Below, piece by piece: positions 24,801-39,800 of a DNA stretch of 64,000 bases (position 1 is its first letter; every line of letters begins with the position of its first letter). The stretch covers positions 32,839,031 through 32,903,030 of the forward strand of contig NC_084790.1 in assembly GCF_028858725.1 (NCBI RefSeq), given 5' to 3'. A model generated the notes under the pieces. It worked only from the letters and a program-made list of their open reading frames with translations. It was not told where the DNA came from and ran no database searches. Made by a program: the position numbers and the translations under genes. The DNA is from Colius striatus (lineage: Eukaryota > Chordata > Aves > Coliiformes > Coliidae).

Positions 24801-27800
24801 TGAAGCTTCCAGTACATGGGACTATGAGGAAGTTTTTTCATCAAATTGTCATGCCTTCTCCTGCAGATGCTCACATGGTTCATCTAACTGTATGCCTACT
24901 TCATTTGCAGGCTAGGAGATGGATCCTGTGTAGCTCACTCTCGTGAGCTTTTCTCTAATTCAACAGCTAGTCATATCACAAGAGAACTTCTCAGAAATCT
25001 ACATTCCTTCTCCAGCTTTTTGAGACTAATCAGCTGCAAAACTATGGCTTTTCCTTGACAGCATCTCTGACTTGCATTCTGCTCCTGTTGGACAGCCTTA
25101 GGAGCTCAATGAGAAGTCTGTGAATGTAAGTCTTGTAGTTACTGGACCTAAACAGTGGAAAGAACAGTAGTTTATACTGCTTTTTTCTTTTAATTAAAAA
25201 AAAAAATACTGCCAAGCTACCCACAAGTTTTGGAGGCTTTTCTTCTGCCTCACAACTCCAACATTTTGGGACCTACACATTTTGATGAGGTACACTGCTG
25301 ACAATTTGTAAGATTAATCTCTATGCATGCTTTCCACATCTTAGTCTCTGTTTCCCCTCACTGACAATCTTAAAGTCTGTGCAATAAGTTTCTTTTTTTT
25401 TTTTCCTTCACCCCAAGATTTTACAGAAGAAAAATAAACAATAAAGGATTATTCTGCCTAAAAATAAGTTACTCTGCTATTTGATAATTTCAATGGTTTT
25501 GTACCAATATAAAAATTCTTCAAAAGTAAATTAAACTAGAAGACATTTTCTTGCAAAAGTAAGACAGCTCAAATTTTATATAGAAAATGCAATAACAACA
25601 TAGGTTATCAAAGTAGTCTGAACTTGTAAAACGCCAAGCATACAAATCCCCTGGAAACAGAAGAGGTAGGCAAAGCATTGGAAATAATTATATCAGTACA
25701 TGAGTTATCTGAAAATTATTTACTGAAAAGCATACAAGTTAAATGCGTTACACCTTGTTCCTGAACAGGTAGCAGGCAGCACTGGACTGAAGGGGGACAA
25801 AACCTCCAAAATTTACTCACAGATCTTCTTTTTTCCCCCTCTGTGAACAATTGCATATTCTCTGTCCATTACAGTAAATATAAGGAGAAAACAAAACTTC
25901 AGCTACATTAAAACTATTTTCTTGACAACTCATCCTGGACTGGCCAACACCAGTTTTTCCATCTTTTTTACTGCACCGCTGCTTCTAGAAAATCTGCATG
26001 GATAATTACATGCCAACAAAGGTATAAACACTCTTAAGTATATGACCAGTGTAAGGCCCACTTTAAGTGTGTGGTGGTTAAGTGGTGATTTCATTACCCT
26101 TCTTGGTAAAAACCACTGATTTACCCTTTTCAAAAACGTAAGTGTGATGTTTCCCTTTTCTCCAGTCACTGGGGACTTTGCCTGAACACTGTGACTTTTT
26201 AAAATATTATTAAAAGTGGCCTGATGACTATATCTGTCAGTTCCCACAGGGCTACGGGATGCATTTCATTGGGTCTCATGGACTTGTGTATATTAAGAGT
26301 CCTCAAATGGTCTCAAATCTGATCTTCTCCTTCAATGACAGGACTTTGTTTCCACCAACCCAGCTTTGAGACTCATGAATTCAAGAGACGTGGGAAAGAG
26401 AACTTATAGCTACCTACAACCACTATACTACATTACATTTAACTGATGGGAGAGGATATCCTGACTTAATGAACTCATCCATGAAAGACATTTTTCAAGC
26501 AGAACAATCAGGACATAAGAGATTGATTTTGCTCAATAGGAATTAGTCATATGAAATATGCAATAGGAAAACTAATCCCTGCTATTTCTAGTATCAAAGT
26601 ACAATCTAAAAGTGATAGGAGAGCGCAGCTGCATTTACAGGCATACCTTTGCTTAGAATTTTCATCCTTGTATGAAATTTTGTAAAAGCCATAATAGGTA
26701 TCTGATAAATTAGATGAATATTCAATGCTGATAGTATAATTCTGTCCCACAAGGAGTGCCTCAGGAGCTATGATAGCAATCTGGTCATGCAATGGATATT
26801 CCAGGAATTCAACTGGTTTTCCTTGATGCCCTCCTGCTGAAGTAAGGGTTGCCTTGGTAACATTAAGTCCTGAGCTGTGAAGTATGATCTTCCGAGTTAC
26901 ACGGACAATGTTAACCACTATCTTTACAGAGCCTGCAAATTTCAGAGTAGTTAGGTTTGGCTGTAAGACAAGTTCATAATGCACTGGTAAAGCATCATGA
27001 GGAAGTCTAACTTTTGCCCATGGAAATAATTTTCCATTAGTTGCCAAAGGGTATATTACTTCCATTGTATGATTTCTTTTATGGCAGCCTTCTTTGGTAA
27101 AGGTACATTTGGGAAGAAGATAAATAACCATTATTAATGAAACTGCAATCACAAGAACAACTGTGCAAACCACCATGGTCCTCGTAGAGGGCATTGAACA
27201 TGATCCATTTGGATTTCGTCTATAGACAGACATATTATTCTGCAGGCCTGAGCTTCTGTTCATGAAGGACATCCCAAGCAATTTTGCTGATGACTCATAA
27301 TCCTCCTCATCGTCATCCATTTCACGCTGTCCAAGGCCACGCACCAAGAGCCGTGAGCTCCTTGGTTCATACTCTACTTCATCAGGCTCCAGGGGATGCA
27401 AACAAGGCTCTTTTGCCAAGTCAACCACATCTGGTTCTTCTTCAAACATACTGTTTTCAATCATATTCCTGGGTAACTGAATTCTATCTGAAAAAGAAAA
27501 GACCATGTTACATATTAAAAAAAAAAAGCACAATTGTAATACCTCAAACATAGTTCATGGAATTACAGAATGGGAAACACTGATTAAGAGCTCTTCAATT
27601 CTCTCTCTCAGGTTTGCTTCCAGAAAATATTTCTGTGTTTTTCTGCCTACTGTAATTTTTCATTCAGTATCTTCAACAGGATGCTTCCATTGTGCATACT
27701 CAAACACGTCTCACACTGTAACTGGATCGGCTATAACACTGCATAGTACCCCTAGTTTACTGATGTCAGCATCTTGGCTACATTTCCTTTACTCCAGTAA

Positions 27801-30800
27801 ACTCTATTTGTATTCAATTAAGTTAGTTAAGATGGAATACTCTTTATGTTGCAGGGTAAAGCATAAGCAGCCAATACAGTTCTAGAGATGTTTCTGAATA
27901 TGCTAGTTACTGAATTCGTCAAAAGGAGAGAAAATATGCTAAAGTGCTGCCTGCTACACAAATAAAATAATCTATATTATGCTTTTAAATTTCATTTTTC
28001 ACGCACACCTCAAAAAAGCTTAAAAATATTTCTCACGTAAAAAATGGCAGTATAAAAAAAATTATAGCTCTAGCTGACACCTTCATTTACTATCTAGCTC
28101 AGACAATCCTTGAAACAATCTATACATGTAAAAAGTCAAATCAGTGCCCATCAGATTACTTGTCGCCATAAAATTTCTCCTTAATAGGTAACATCACTGA
28201 ACATGAAAGAATAATTGAAATCCATAATAATCTTTAAAAGCATCATGTACTCCCATATTCTACACGTAGTTATATTTTAACCAAAATTCTGGTCAAGACT
28301 ATAACTTTTTATGTAAAAAGTTACCTTTCAACTAACCTGCTCAGTGGAAAAGTAGTTTGACTTCTATTGATTTCTGACAAGAATGTACATTTTGCCAAAC
28401 TACATACAGCCTAGAATATCAGTGTTCCTATAATACATTACTAATTTTATCTACATTGCTAGATTCCCATCCCATAATTGAAGGCAATATTGTATGGAGA
28501 GAAATTACATTACTAATTTCAGAATCACATAGAGCTATTTGATAGAACTTAAAATTTTGAAACAGACCAATGCAACATACTCAGATGGTAAAGACTTAGT
28601 AGTAGCCTTTCTTTTTTGCCTTTAAAAAAAAAGTCAGGTTTCTGTAAGGTTCAAATTCTCAAAAGTGAAGAGAAAACATCTTAAACCAGATATACCAAAC
28701 TCCTCAACATTAAAATGTATCAAGACTTCCTATTATAAGGCCACAAACTCAGAAAACTATAGTGTCAGCTGTCAGGCTGAAAAGGATGGAGAAAGAATTC
28801 TTACACTAGGTCATACATACTGTACTACACTTTTCTCTCTGTGTGACATCTGTGTTTTAAATGTCTAATGGTACCTGCTGGCCTCTTATTTCAGAGCTTC
28901 ACTGGCAGACTATTCAGATTCTTTAAAAACAAGCAATAGGTTCATAAATCAGCACTTTGCATCTCTAACAAAAACTACTGCACTACTTCAAAAAAGATCA
29001 ACATTCACTATTTCTCTACAAGGGCCTTAAAATAAGACAAAATAAAAAAAAATCCTACTCCACAAGTCAGTACGAGGAAGGTACACTGGTAAATGTGAAC
29101 CAGCAACACAGAGATGGATGAACACAGTTTGCTGAAATCTACTTGCTTACCCTTTGTCCCAAGGTAAACATGCTGCTCTAAGTAGAAAAAAGATCATTAG
29201 GTCACAGTATACCTGAGGTGGAAAGTGACTTCAAGAGGTCATCTACTCCAACATCCAGGCAAAAACAGCTTCTAAAAGTTACAGTTTGTCTCAATACAGT
29301 GCTCAGGTTCTAGCCTTCTGTGGTGGTTGTTCAATAGTCCAAAAGAAAGAGGACAGAGAGCTAAGTTACATGTGAAAACACATAGACAAACTAGTGGAGA
29401 AAAAAACTTGGAAAGACAAAGTACTTTGCAACAGAAACTTTAATAATTCCTCTACTAAGAATTCACTAAACTATTTCTAGCACATTCTTGATTACTCCCT
29501 CAGCTGTTTGCTTTTAAAATCTGCTGTCTAGCTTCAATCAAATTTGAAAACAGACTCAAGACTTGAACACCCAACACAATCACACCCTGAAAGAACCAGC
29601 TGCTGGTGGAAGACACCCAAATCAATATCTGCTATGTAGAAAAGGCAAGTATTAAGACTCACAGCTTAACCATTCCAAAATGCAGCCGTCAATCAGTACA
29701 CAGCTCCAACCCCAGCCATGGCACGTGCTGCTGCATGGCCAGTAAAAGAGGCAGAAGATAGGGAAGGCACTGCAGAGGGAAGGAGGAGAAAAATAGCATA
29801 AATCTGATAGGAAGCTTCATCAGCTCTGCTGCTTATAGAACCATTTGCTTGTTGAAGAACTAATTCTCTAATAAGTTTATTTTGAAGCCAACTACCTTAA
29901 CAGTTAGAAAGTTGCATGTAGGAACCAATAATATTTTCAGTAAAAAATAATTACAAACACAAAAAATCTCTAATTGAAACCAAGAAAAGCTAAATCATTA
30001 TTTTTCTTCAAGGCAATTCATAGTTTTAATGCCAAAGATAAATTAATTTCTAGGAAAACAACGGTTAAATAAATTCCTATGGAAGTATTTGCAAAAATTG
30101 GAAGCAATCAATGTCTTGGTTGTTCTGTAATGCTGAGAATCTGTAAGATCAGTACTTTACCGAAGATTAAGGGCACCACACTAGACTACTATTCTCTACT
30201 GGAAGGTACATAGACAAAGAATCATCAAAACGTCACTGGAGTTATTTTTGCTGATACACCGATCCACAGAAGCATAGAAGACTATGTTTTGCAGAGGAAA
30301 TAGGTCTAATGTTTAAAGATTTTCTACTCAGATAAACAGGACTGTTAGCTTTCTTCTGGTTCACTGGAATTTTTAACAAGGTAGTGTGGGTCATCAATCA
30401 TATGAACTCATCTCTCACTGAACTTTCAGTTTTAACTCATGAGATGCTGTAAGATGAAGTATTCTTAAACTGAAACAAGCCACAAGGAATAAGCAACCAT
30501 CACCTTTCAGTCATCTTTCACACCAAACAGGCCACGAGGCAAACATTGTCCTTGTAAAATATACTAAAATCACATTAATTCAGATATTCAAGCAGATTAA
30601 TTCAGATTCCAAATACAACACAGTAAAAAAATAATATAACTGCAAGACTAGGGAACTTTAACCTGTAAGGAAGCTGCGTGGCTCCAGTGAACTACCACTG
30701 CCATGTCAGACACCGCAGGTACACTTAAAGGCAATTGTGGTCACACTAGTTCGCAATGAAGGAAGTACTGACCTGAGCTGCTGAAATGCACTGTAAAAAT

Positions 30801-33800
30801 TACCTGTTATCAGGCAATTTAAATGTAAATCTGTACTAAACTCAAGCTTAATGTGAGAGTAAACAAGGAAGTAAGAAAAAGTCATGGAGCTGAGTCTTGT
30901 TTCTCCGTAGTACTAACAATGCTAAAAGCATATCCACGTAAAAGTGTTTTAACATAATTCTTCTACCAACTTGTAACCTAAAACTTAAGGTTTCAAAATT
31001 TTCCTCAGTATGTGATCTATTATCACATCTAACAGAAAACAATCTCTATTCTCAGAGTTTAGAAACAATGCTCAGAAGGGACGGAAGGTTAAAAACCAAA
31101 TGTGATACACTAACCCAGAAAGCCAATCCTAAAACTTCAAAGCTGAAGGAAGATAGATATTTTCTCAAAATTGATATTTTCTCAAAATTGATGGTTTTAA
31201 AAAAGTTTCTTTAGAGTTGCTTTCTGAAAAAAAAAAAACCAAACTGCTGCAACTTATATCTTCATTACAACATTCAGGAGACCACTACAAGATCAGTCTG
31301 TGGTTTTCTTTAAAAAGGACAGGATACTTCAACATGAAATTCAAATGCAGTTTACAACCAGATAAGCCATCAGTGCAATAAGCTTACTGTATGTACTGCA
31401 TCCTTTGCTAATATGAACAGTACAGTCACATGTAGGTGTCAAAATGACTCAAGAGCAAAAAGGCGACAAATTAATCAGACCAAGCTAAACAGGAGGTCCC
31501 TTATCTTATTCCTACAAGACATACATCTTTCATTCCTAAACTCTTTCTGAATTAGTATTTTAATTTACAAAGCAATGTTACTACAATGTTCAAGTTCAGT
31601 TTAAAAGATCATCATGCAAGAGCAATCAGGGGTTCCAGTTAAACTGTCTAATACCTCCTAGTATTAATTTTGTCTGAAGAGCTTCATTCCCATTAATGAA
31701 GACAATATAAGCTTTCCCCTGAAGTGTTAAAAGCCTAAGGCAACACTATATTATGCATCTCAGGTGCAACAATGGAGTATCTTGGTATGGAGTTGCATAC
31801 TATTCTATATGCATATAGAATAATTCTGTCCAATGATTTCAGGAATGTGTTTAATTATTTAGGGACATAACTTTCATATCCAACTTTGATGTATTAGCCT
31901 TTACTTAGCAGGAGCAACAGCTGACCAAACAGCAAATTCCACAAGAAAATCATACGGATTTTGTTTGTACTAAAGACTGGTTACATTTGCTAAGACCATT
32001 CAACAGTGTGATAAACAACTGTGAAGTTTTATGTTCATGTACATGTCTAAATGCCACCGTTTCTAGAAGTGGTGAAATGCAAGATTTTGCCACAGATTGT
32101 AAGCTCAGAATATGCGATTCCTGATACACAAATCTGTATGCAACAACAATGGTAAAGTGATTTTGAGAAAAAGATGCCAGCAGGAATAAATACTATGCAA
32201 TAGAGTCTGTGGTTGAAAAAGAAAAGGCTCTGTTATTCCTTAACCACTGGAAAATTACTTTTACACTCTTATTAAACCACATAAGGCTATTTGTTCACAA
32301 GCTTCCAATAAATGTTTTGAAGCACTTGCAAGCACTTACAAATACACTGTGCATGGCAGGTAAGCACATTTCAAGCAGACAGATATATTGCCATAAAAAT
32401 AGCAAGACTAGTACTATAGCACATGGAACCTGATTTTCTCTACTTTATTTAGAGTATGAGACTAGTAACAAAGGAAAGGAATATGACAGTGAAGGCTAAA
32501 GCACATCACTGATACATAGACATGAACACAAAGACTGTGCAAATGCTACTGTTCCTTTAAGTTATTTAATACTCATCGTTAACTAACATAACGTCACACG
32601 AAAAAGTCAATGAGGAACGTTACACGTGAAATAAGGATACATGTGAAAACACTACACTGCCTTATATAAACAGCAGTATATTCACTATAACCATGTTCCC
32701 AACAAAAGAAATTGAAAAAGTTGAAACTCAGCTATTAGAAGAATGTTTGCATTAAAACTTACATTTCCTATTTTCCTTAATGAAATAACATTTTCTCACC
32801 GTATCTGAAAATTTTTTTAAAAAATGGAAGCACTCCACAATTCAAAAAGAACCTATTATAGCCTACAGAAAGGTATAGTTTGTTTTTTTTCTGCTACACT
32901 TGCAGTGTCTTTAAGAGATAAAATGATCTGTGTAGTTGCCTGTACATACATGGCACTAGACATTTTGTAATAGGTGTACTTGCTATAGCATCTGTTCTTC
33001 TAACAAAAGGATGAATATTTTACAGTACAATATTCATTTGTATTTATGAGATTAAAACAAAAACATACCCACTTCTCGTTTACATAGTTAAATTTCTTAT
33101 ACATATTTAATGTCATCAGTCCTCCCAAGCTAGATACAAAAACAATATGAAATGTGAGAGCCAATAAAAAACAGAGGAACTTGTGTTGTACTGTTTGAAT
33201 GCAAGGAGGAAGACAAGCTATAGGGAAACACCATAAATTATATTCAGTGAGAGTTTAGAAATTAGATTGGTTTAGTAAAATACAGGTTGTTTAAAACAAA
33301 CATACAAACAAATATTAGTTTTTATTTGAAATTTAAAATAAGTCTACATTTTATATATACAAACCACTAAATCTGTCATTGGATAAAAATTATTCTTAAT
33401 GCATGGCAAAGAAAAAGGCTAGACTTGACTGTAGAAACAAAAATGGAATTTTTCACATTATATGTAAACTGTGTATACGGACATTTGAGAGGGTTTGGAA
33501 AAGAATATTAAAGGGTTACCCTGTTTCTCCTGAACTATCTGTCTCCTAATCTGTATCTTCAGCCTCAAATAAAAAGAGAGTTGGGAAAGAGAAATATTCT
33601 CACAACACCTCAAATTTCTCTGAATTGTCCTGACTACAGTTTCAGAAGTGTTACTATGGAAAAGTAACATAGTATACCATTTTCACATGCTTCTCACATG
33701 GTTCTGGCAGTGAGCAGGCTGGCATACACAAGAGGCTGGGAGGGACACGAGTGAGACAGCTGAACCCAACAGACCGTATCACATAGCATATGGCATCATG

Positions 33801-36800
33801 CTCAGTAATAAAAGCTAGAAAAAGGAGGTAGAAGAGAGAAAGTTCATGGCTAGATGTCTGTTTTGCCAAGTAACCATGATGCAGGATGGAGACCAAATTT
33901 CCTTTTGATGGCTGAACACCTGCCCATCGATGAGAAGTAATGAATTAATTCCTCATTTAATTTTGCTTGTGCGCATGCAGCTTTTGCTTTCCCTATTAAA
34001 CTGTCTTTATCTCAACCCACAAGTTCACTCACTTTTATGCCTGTGGTTCTTTCCCCCACTTCACTGGATGGAAGTATGCAAGCGATTGTGTGCAGCTTAG
34101 CTGCCTAACTGGGTTAACCTACGAGAAGAAAATAAGCAGAATTTTCATCTGCTGGTATAGCCAGTGTATAGGGCAATATAGATCTACCTATAGGAAACCA
34201 CATCTTTGAATTTAGGAATGAAAGCTTTCATGTTTGCAGTTATTTTAAATGTGTTCTGTTTCTTTTCAGAATCTTTACGTAAGAAAAACATTTCTGAAAA
34301 AAAACCCAAAGGTTGCTACAAGAAAGATGTCACTACTTTCCTGCTTCAATTATTCAATTTAGAAGACAGAAAAGAATAATCCAACAGAATAAAGCACACC
34401 AAAAGAATATTAGGAAAGAGGAAGTGTTGCTATGAAAATCTGTGCATCATACATGTGCTTTGCCTGCTTTTTAGAACAGAGGCAACAGGTAGGCTAACAT
34501 CATGTCCTTAACAATGATGCTGCAAGATTACACATGTATATTTTTACTAGATCAAAACCACACACACTTTTATATGCTGCATTAAATATTTTTTAAAAGA
34601 AACAGAACACTAAAGTCATTTGTGTTTCCTGTTGATAAAGAGCCAAAACCAGCATTTCCTAGTCCTCTTAATACCAGTGAAGTACAATAAAACAGAGAAT
34701 GACAGACACTGACTCAGACAAAACAAATCCTCCAAAACCTTACATAAACCACACACTGAATTAAAGTGGGAATTTTTCTCTTTTGGCTAAGACATCACCA
34801 TCCTTCACTGACACAGGTAATGGCACTTCCATTTGGTAAGGTAGTAAAAACCAAAATACACTCTGTTGCATTTTGTAGTGTTATTACTTACTTGCAAACA
34901 TATATGATGACTCTCTGTACAACTTTACCATAAGCTCTTACCAAAAGGCAAGCACTACATGAAATCTGTCCATGATTTGAGTACATCCTAGTGACACATG
35001 CCACTTTGCAATGGTTTGATTTCAGGAAACAAAGAAGGCTGTAAGGCTAAGTGTAATGTAACTGATAAGAGCTTTACAAGAATATGTCTAGTTAAGCACA
35101 TACCATCTCTGCCACAATGAAATCACAATGGATGGGTAACAAGTGCAAAAACCAGACAGTAGTTTGGAAAAAACCCTTCTTTTCACAAATTTTGTCCAAC
35201 TCTAACTTGAGAATGAATAGTTTTTCCTGTACTGCAAAGGAGGACAAACGCTGCTCTGCGATTCAAAATAACCAAGAGAATATAACTTCCAAGCCACACA
35301 ATTCACCCTCTACTCTTACTTTCACTCCTTCAGCTTGTACAGGAAGGTCTACTATTGCTGTTAGTTTGTGGTGCTTTTTTTATAAATGAATGTCAGATCA
35401 AATATTGTAACAGTCAGCTTCTGCATACAGCCTGGAGCAAAATTCTGTCTCTTGGGCTGTATTATGGAAAATAAAATGATACAAGGTTATGTATTTTAAG
35501 ACATTCTTTTAAGTTGCCATAAGAAACAGAAGCTAAGAATGCCACTGTGTTATTAGTCTTGGGTGACTGTTAAAGATCAAGAAGAGACTTTTTTAGGAAA
35601 ACTTTAAGGAAAGCGCTATTGCATTTTCTTTGGCAGGACCTCTGGCTGAAGAACCCCATGGATCTTCTACAAGTCCCAACAGCATTAAGCCAGTAATCCC
35701 TTCTCAGCTGCTGGCTGAATAAAGTACAGGATGAGAAATACGTCTCTGAACTTTACCTTTAGAATACAGGTGTTTAGTTTCCTGTCACCAATCTGATCAA
35801 GTGTATGTTTTGCAACTGAAAATATAGATATTTAACCACAGTGGTCTAATATAAAGCCAGTTGAACACTTCCTTAAAAAAGTGATAATATTATACAAATC
35901 CATTTGTAGGTCACAAGCAATTATTGCATGTTCACTGTTTCATAACTGGTATTTCAGCTCCTAGAAGCAATAATGTCTAAAGATTTTTGGGTATGACTCT
36001 CAATGCAGTAAGTTTTATGTGGTCTTAAAAGAGCAGCAATACATTTCCTTAAAATTTTGTCAGTCTCACTATACAACTAGAAATAGGACTTTGGTAGAGA
36101 AAGAAATGACAGTGTGCCCACATGGTAGCTCCAGAAATATTGAGATCTAAATTTCTCAAGAAATATTGAGATCTAAATACCCAGATATTGTATATGAGCT
36201 TTGAAATCAGAATCATTACAACATTACTGTGGGAGTGGGGACAGCTCTGACATCAGATACTTTTCAGAAGGTATCCCTTTCACTCATTCACAGTATGGAA
36301 AGCACAGGTGAAGAGCTGCAGACTGCAGAGAGTGCCAGACCAATGTATATAGCAGACAAAAATGCCCCACAGCATTTGTTGAAATTTTCTGCAGAAACGC
36401 GAGCAGAGTTACTCTAAAGACAACCCTGAAGGAGTTCCAATCAACAAGCTGTGCATACAGGCAGTTATTGTGATCTTCAGTGTATTCTGGGTGGTTTTGC
36501 CCAGACATGTACCCATCCTTTGTTGCGTGACTGTTACTAGAATGCATATTCATTTTAGAACACATATGCTGTTACCAGAAAAAAAAAAAAAAAAAAAAAG
36601 AACAGCAAAATGAGAGGAAAAGATAAAATACAATTAAAGATGACAACCCTTGGTTCCTCTCTAGACAAAGCATATTTCAACTACCAATTTTTATTTAGAA
36701 GAATTTCTGCAGAAAATAGCCCTGTCAATGATGCAATCTCTGATAATAACAGTTCCATTCTGCTTCACAGGAGGGTTTTCTGCATTCATTCATTTTAAGT

Positions 36801-39800
36801 GTACAATTATAATTGTTACAGATGAAAAGTTACTACAATATGGCCTTCTCTTTCTGCAAAAAGCAATGAAGTTTGACAAAGACAAGGCTTAGAATGTACA
36901 TATTTTTCTTCTAGATACTCCATGTGAATAGCTTTCATTGTTTTATATATACATGGTAGGGTGTGTGTGGGCAAATAATAACAAATAACTTTTAAGTATA
37001 AAGAATAGTGACTTTTCTGTATTTTAACATGTGGTGCTATTCCAAGCACCATCTCTCAGCACAGCACTAGTTTGAAGTTTTGCCAAAACAATCAATAGAG
37101 TTGCAAACAAGTCGGTTGCTATGATGGAGCTTGCTAGTCTAATCAGTGTAAATAATGATGCACAAACACAGCATTCCTATCACTGTAATGCAGATCATCA
37201 TCAGAGTAGCATCACAGTATAATCAAGGAACACAGATATGAAGGAAGCTTTAATCTGTTTCCTTACGTTTTGGTTTTCATTTTGTCAAAGTTTTAAGAGG
37301 TTGCATGCTTTTAAACATTGTTAGTTCTTGTTTTCTTCTCATTTGTGCTTTTAATTGCTACAGTGTACATTTTCTAATGGCTCCATTACTTAATTTACAG
37401 TTGTTTGTAGAATAGTACTTTACATACAAGTATTCACATTTATGAGTACTCAGATGTGTCAATAGCCACTGAGGCATCATTAATTCCATCAATGATAAAA
37501 AGCATAAATTTGAGTAACAAAACTGACAGCTTATACATGCTGTCCAATTTCTGAAAACCTGATCCGTCTCTTTTTCTTATCATGGATTACTGCTCAGAAG
37601 AAATGAGGCTTCCAAAGTATTCTGAGACTTTTTGGACTTCTACAAATACAGAGCTATCTGTTTCCAGAAAAATGGATTTACATGGGTGAAAATCAGCTAT
37701 AAGTGATTCTATTGATATGTTAAAATTCAATATTACTGCAGAAGAAATTGATATACAAAAGAAAGGTCTAAATAAAAAGCAGTGTTAGGCCTTGAAGCAG
37801 TAGGTAAACTAGGCACATTCTTAGTTCTGAACAAAACTGGTTCTCCATAAAAGTAAATAGTACTGTGATGGAAGTATTGTTATGTAAGCACTTCAGTGTT
37901 TGCAGAACAGATTCCTTCAATGTCAAAGACTGATCACAACCTAGTAAAAGCTCTCTGCACTTCGACACACTTACTCAAACATCGTGAAACAGACTCCCGC
38001 AAACAGCTTAGTGGAAGCTTTGCTGGGAAAAAAACATCCCAAAATTAGCAGCTACCTTATCTACACATGAACAAACAATACACATCAGAAGTGTCCCATA
38101 TCTCAGTGGAATCAGGATTCCTCACTCTCACTCTTCACTAGCAATAGTCAAGACCACTGCTGCAGTATATTACTACACAGATCTTTTGTGAGACAACACT
38201 CATAATGGAACAAAGCATCAGCTAGGCCCCAGGGAGGCAAACTGATCAGAAACCAACACTTAAGTTTTTCTTGTTTCAAATGTGCATCTACTTTCTTCAT
38301 TATCTGATCATCACATTGAGTTTCACTTTGCAACAGGTGCTGGAATGGTCTGTTCCAGACTTGCTCCTAATACATTGAGATTCCAGCTTGTACTGTAAAG
38401 TGCCAGCAAAAGAAAGCATGTAAGTCTTATTCTGTGTATATACATAAAAGGAATCCAGAGAGTGATAATCACTCTCTCAGCTACACAGACTGCACCCGAA
38501 TCACTGAATTTATTTCTGAGCATCCATTGCTAAACAGGGAGATCACAGAAATGTAGTAAAAGCAAATACCGATCCAGCTCATTGAGAAATCAGGTTTGTG
38601 TTTATTATAGCCGACACAGGAACACAAAATACAGATGCTACATGGCTTTGTGGAAAAATTCTATCCAGCAACATGCATTTTAGAAACAGACGTAATCAGC
38701 ATTTTTTTCTGACTAAAGCAAAATGCTGGGATATGCAAAACAAGGAAAAAACCCCAACACTGGGCATAGGGTGCTTTTTGATTTTTTTAATCTGCCACCT
38801 TATCAAAATAGTCTGTTGTTTAGGATTGAAAAACAGTTTAAAACAAACAGGAAGCCTTCTGCTTCATGACACAACAGTATACAATGTTGATAGTCAAATG
38901 TATGCTTTTTGCCACCAACAGACTTAACACTGTGCACACAGAACATGCTCATACTATCTCAAATATATTTCTATGCTACACAAAACTAACACAAAAAACC
39001 CTGCAATAACCTTGGAATTTATATGAACTAGTTGAAACAATTAGACTTTGCAAATGACATGTTTCATTTTGTAAAAGACTTCACTTAACATGGTTCATTT
39101 CCACCCTTCTACAAAAAAAAATCCCAAAAAACACTTCTTCACACAAGGCCTTTGTATGTTTTTCATCAGTTTAGTTATGTAATTAATTACAAAGTTTCCA
39201 TGTGCTGTATAAAAAAAAAAAATAACTCAAGAATGTCAGTGGAAGTGAAGGTTATTTTGAATTTTGGTAGATCATCAAAAGTTTCCCTTCTGAAGTTACA
39301 CGTTTATGTACGTCACTCATCTTAATTGAGAAATAGTAACAGCTCATTTCTACTTTTTCATCTCAAATGGAAAAGTTCCACGGTTAATACATTAAAAAGG
39401 AAATGATCTTCCAGACACATATCCAATCTAAAAATAAAAGCAAAACGCTCATAAAATATTTTGTCATATTGTCCAAAAGAGACAAAATATGTCCCAAATT
39501 ACATAGCATATACTCTTCAGTATTTCACTTTTTGGAGGTTTTGGAGGTTTTTTTGTGAAACTGTTAAAGTAACAAATTACTAGTCAGAACTAATAAAATC
39601 TACTAATTAATTTGTGGTTCCCAGCTCAGAGGACTTGACATCATACTTAGAAAAAATATTAACTTAGAAAAAAATTAAAAGACAAGCATGCAACAACACA
39701 TTTCTGGAAAGACCTCAAATTAACAATAGTCATGTAAAATATATGAATTTGTCTAAAAAAAAAGAAATCTTAGCAGTAACAATTTCTAAAACATTTCTTA

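Noticed and set aside
27488..27551. ATG at 27551 as the LNPEP start
   Set aside because: The sequence is a pyrimidine-rich acceptor tract ending in cag; the real start is in the CpG-island exon at 42698.
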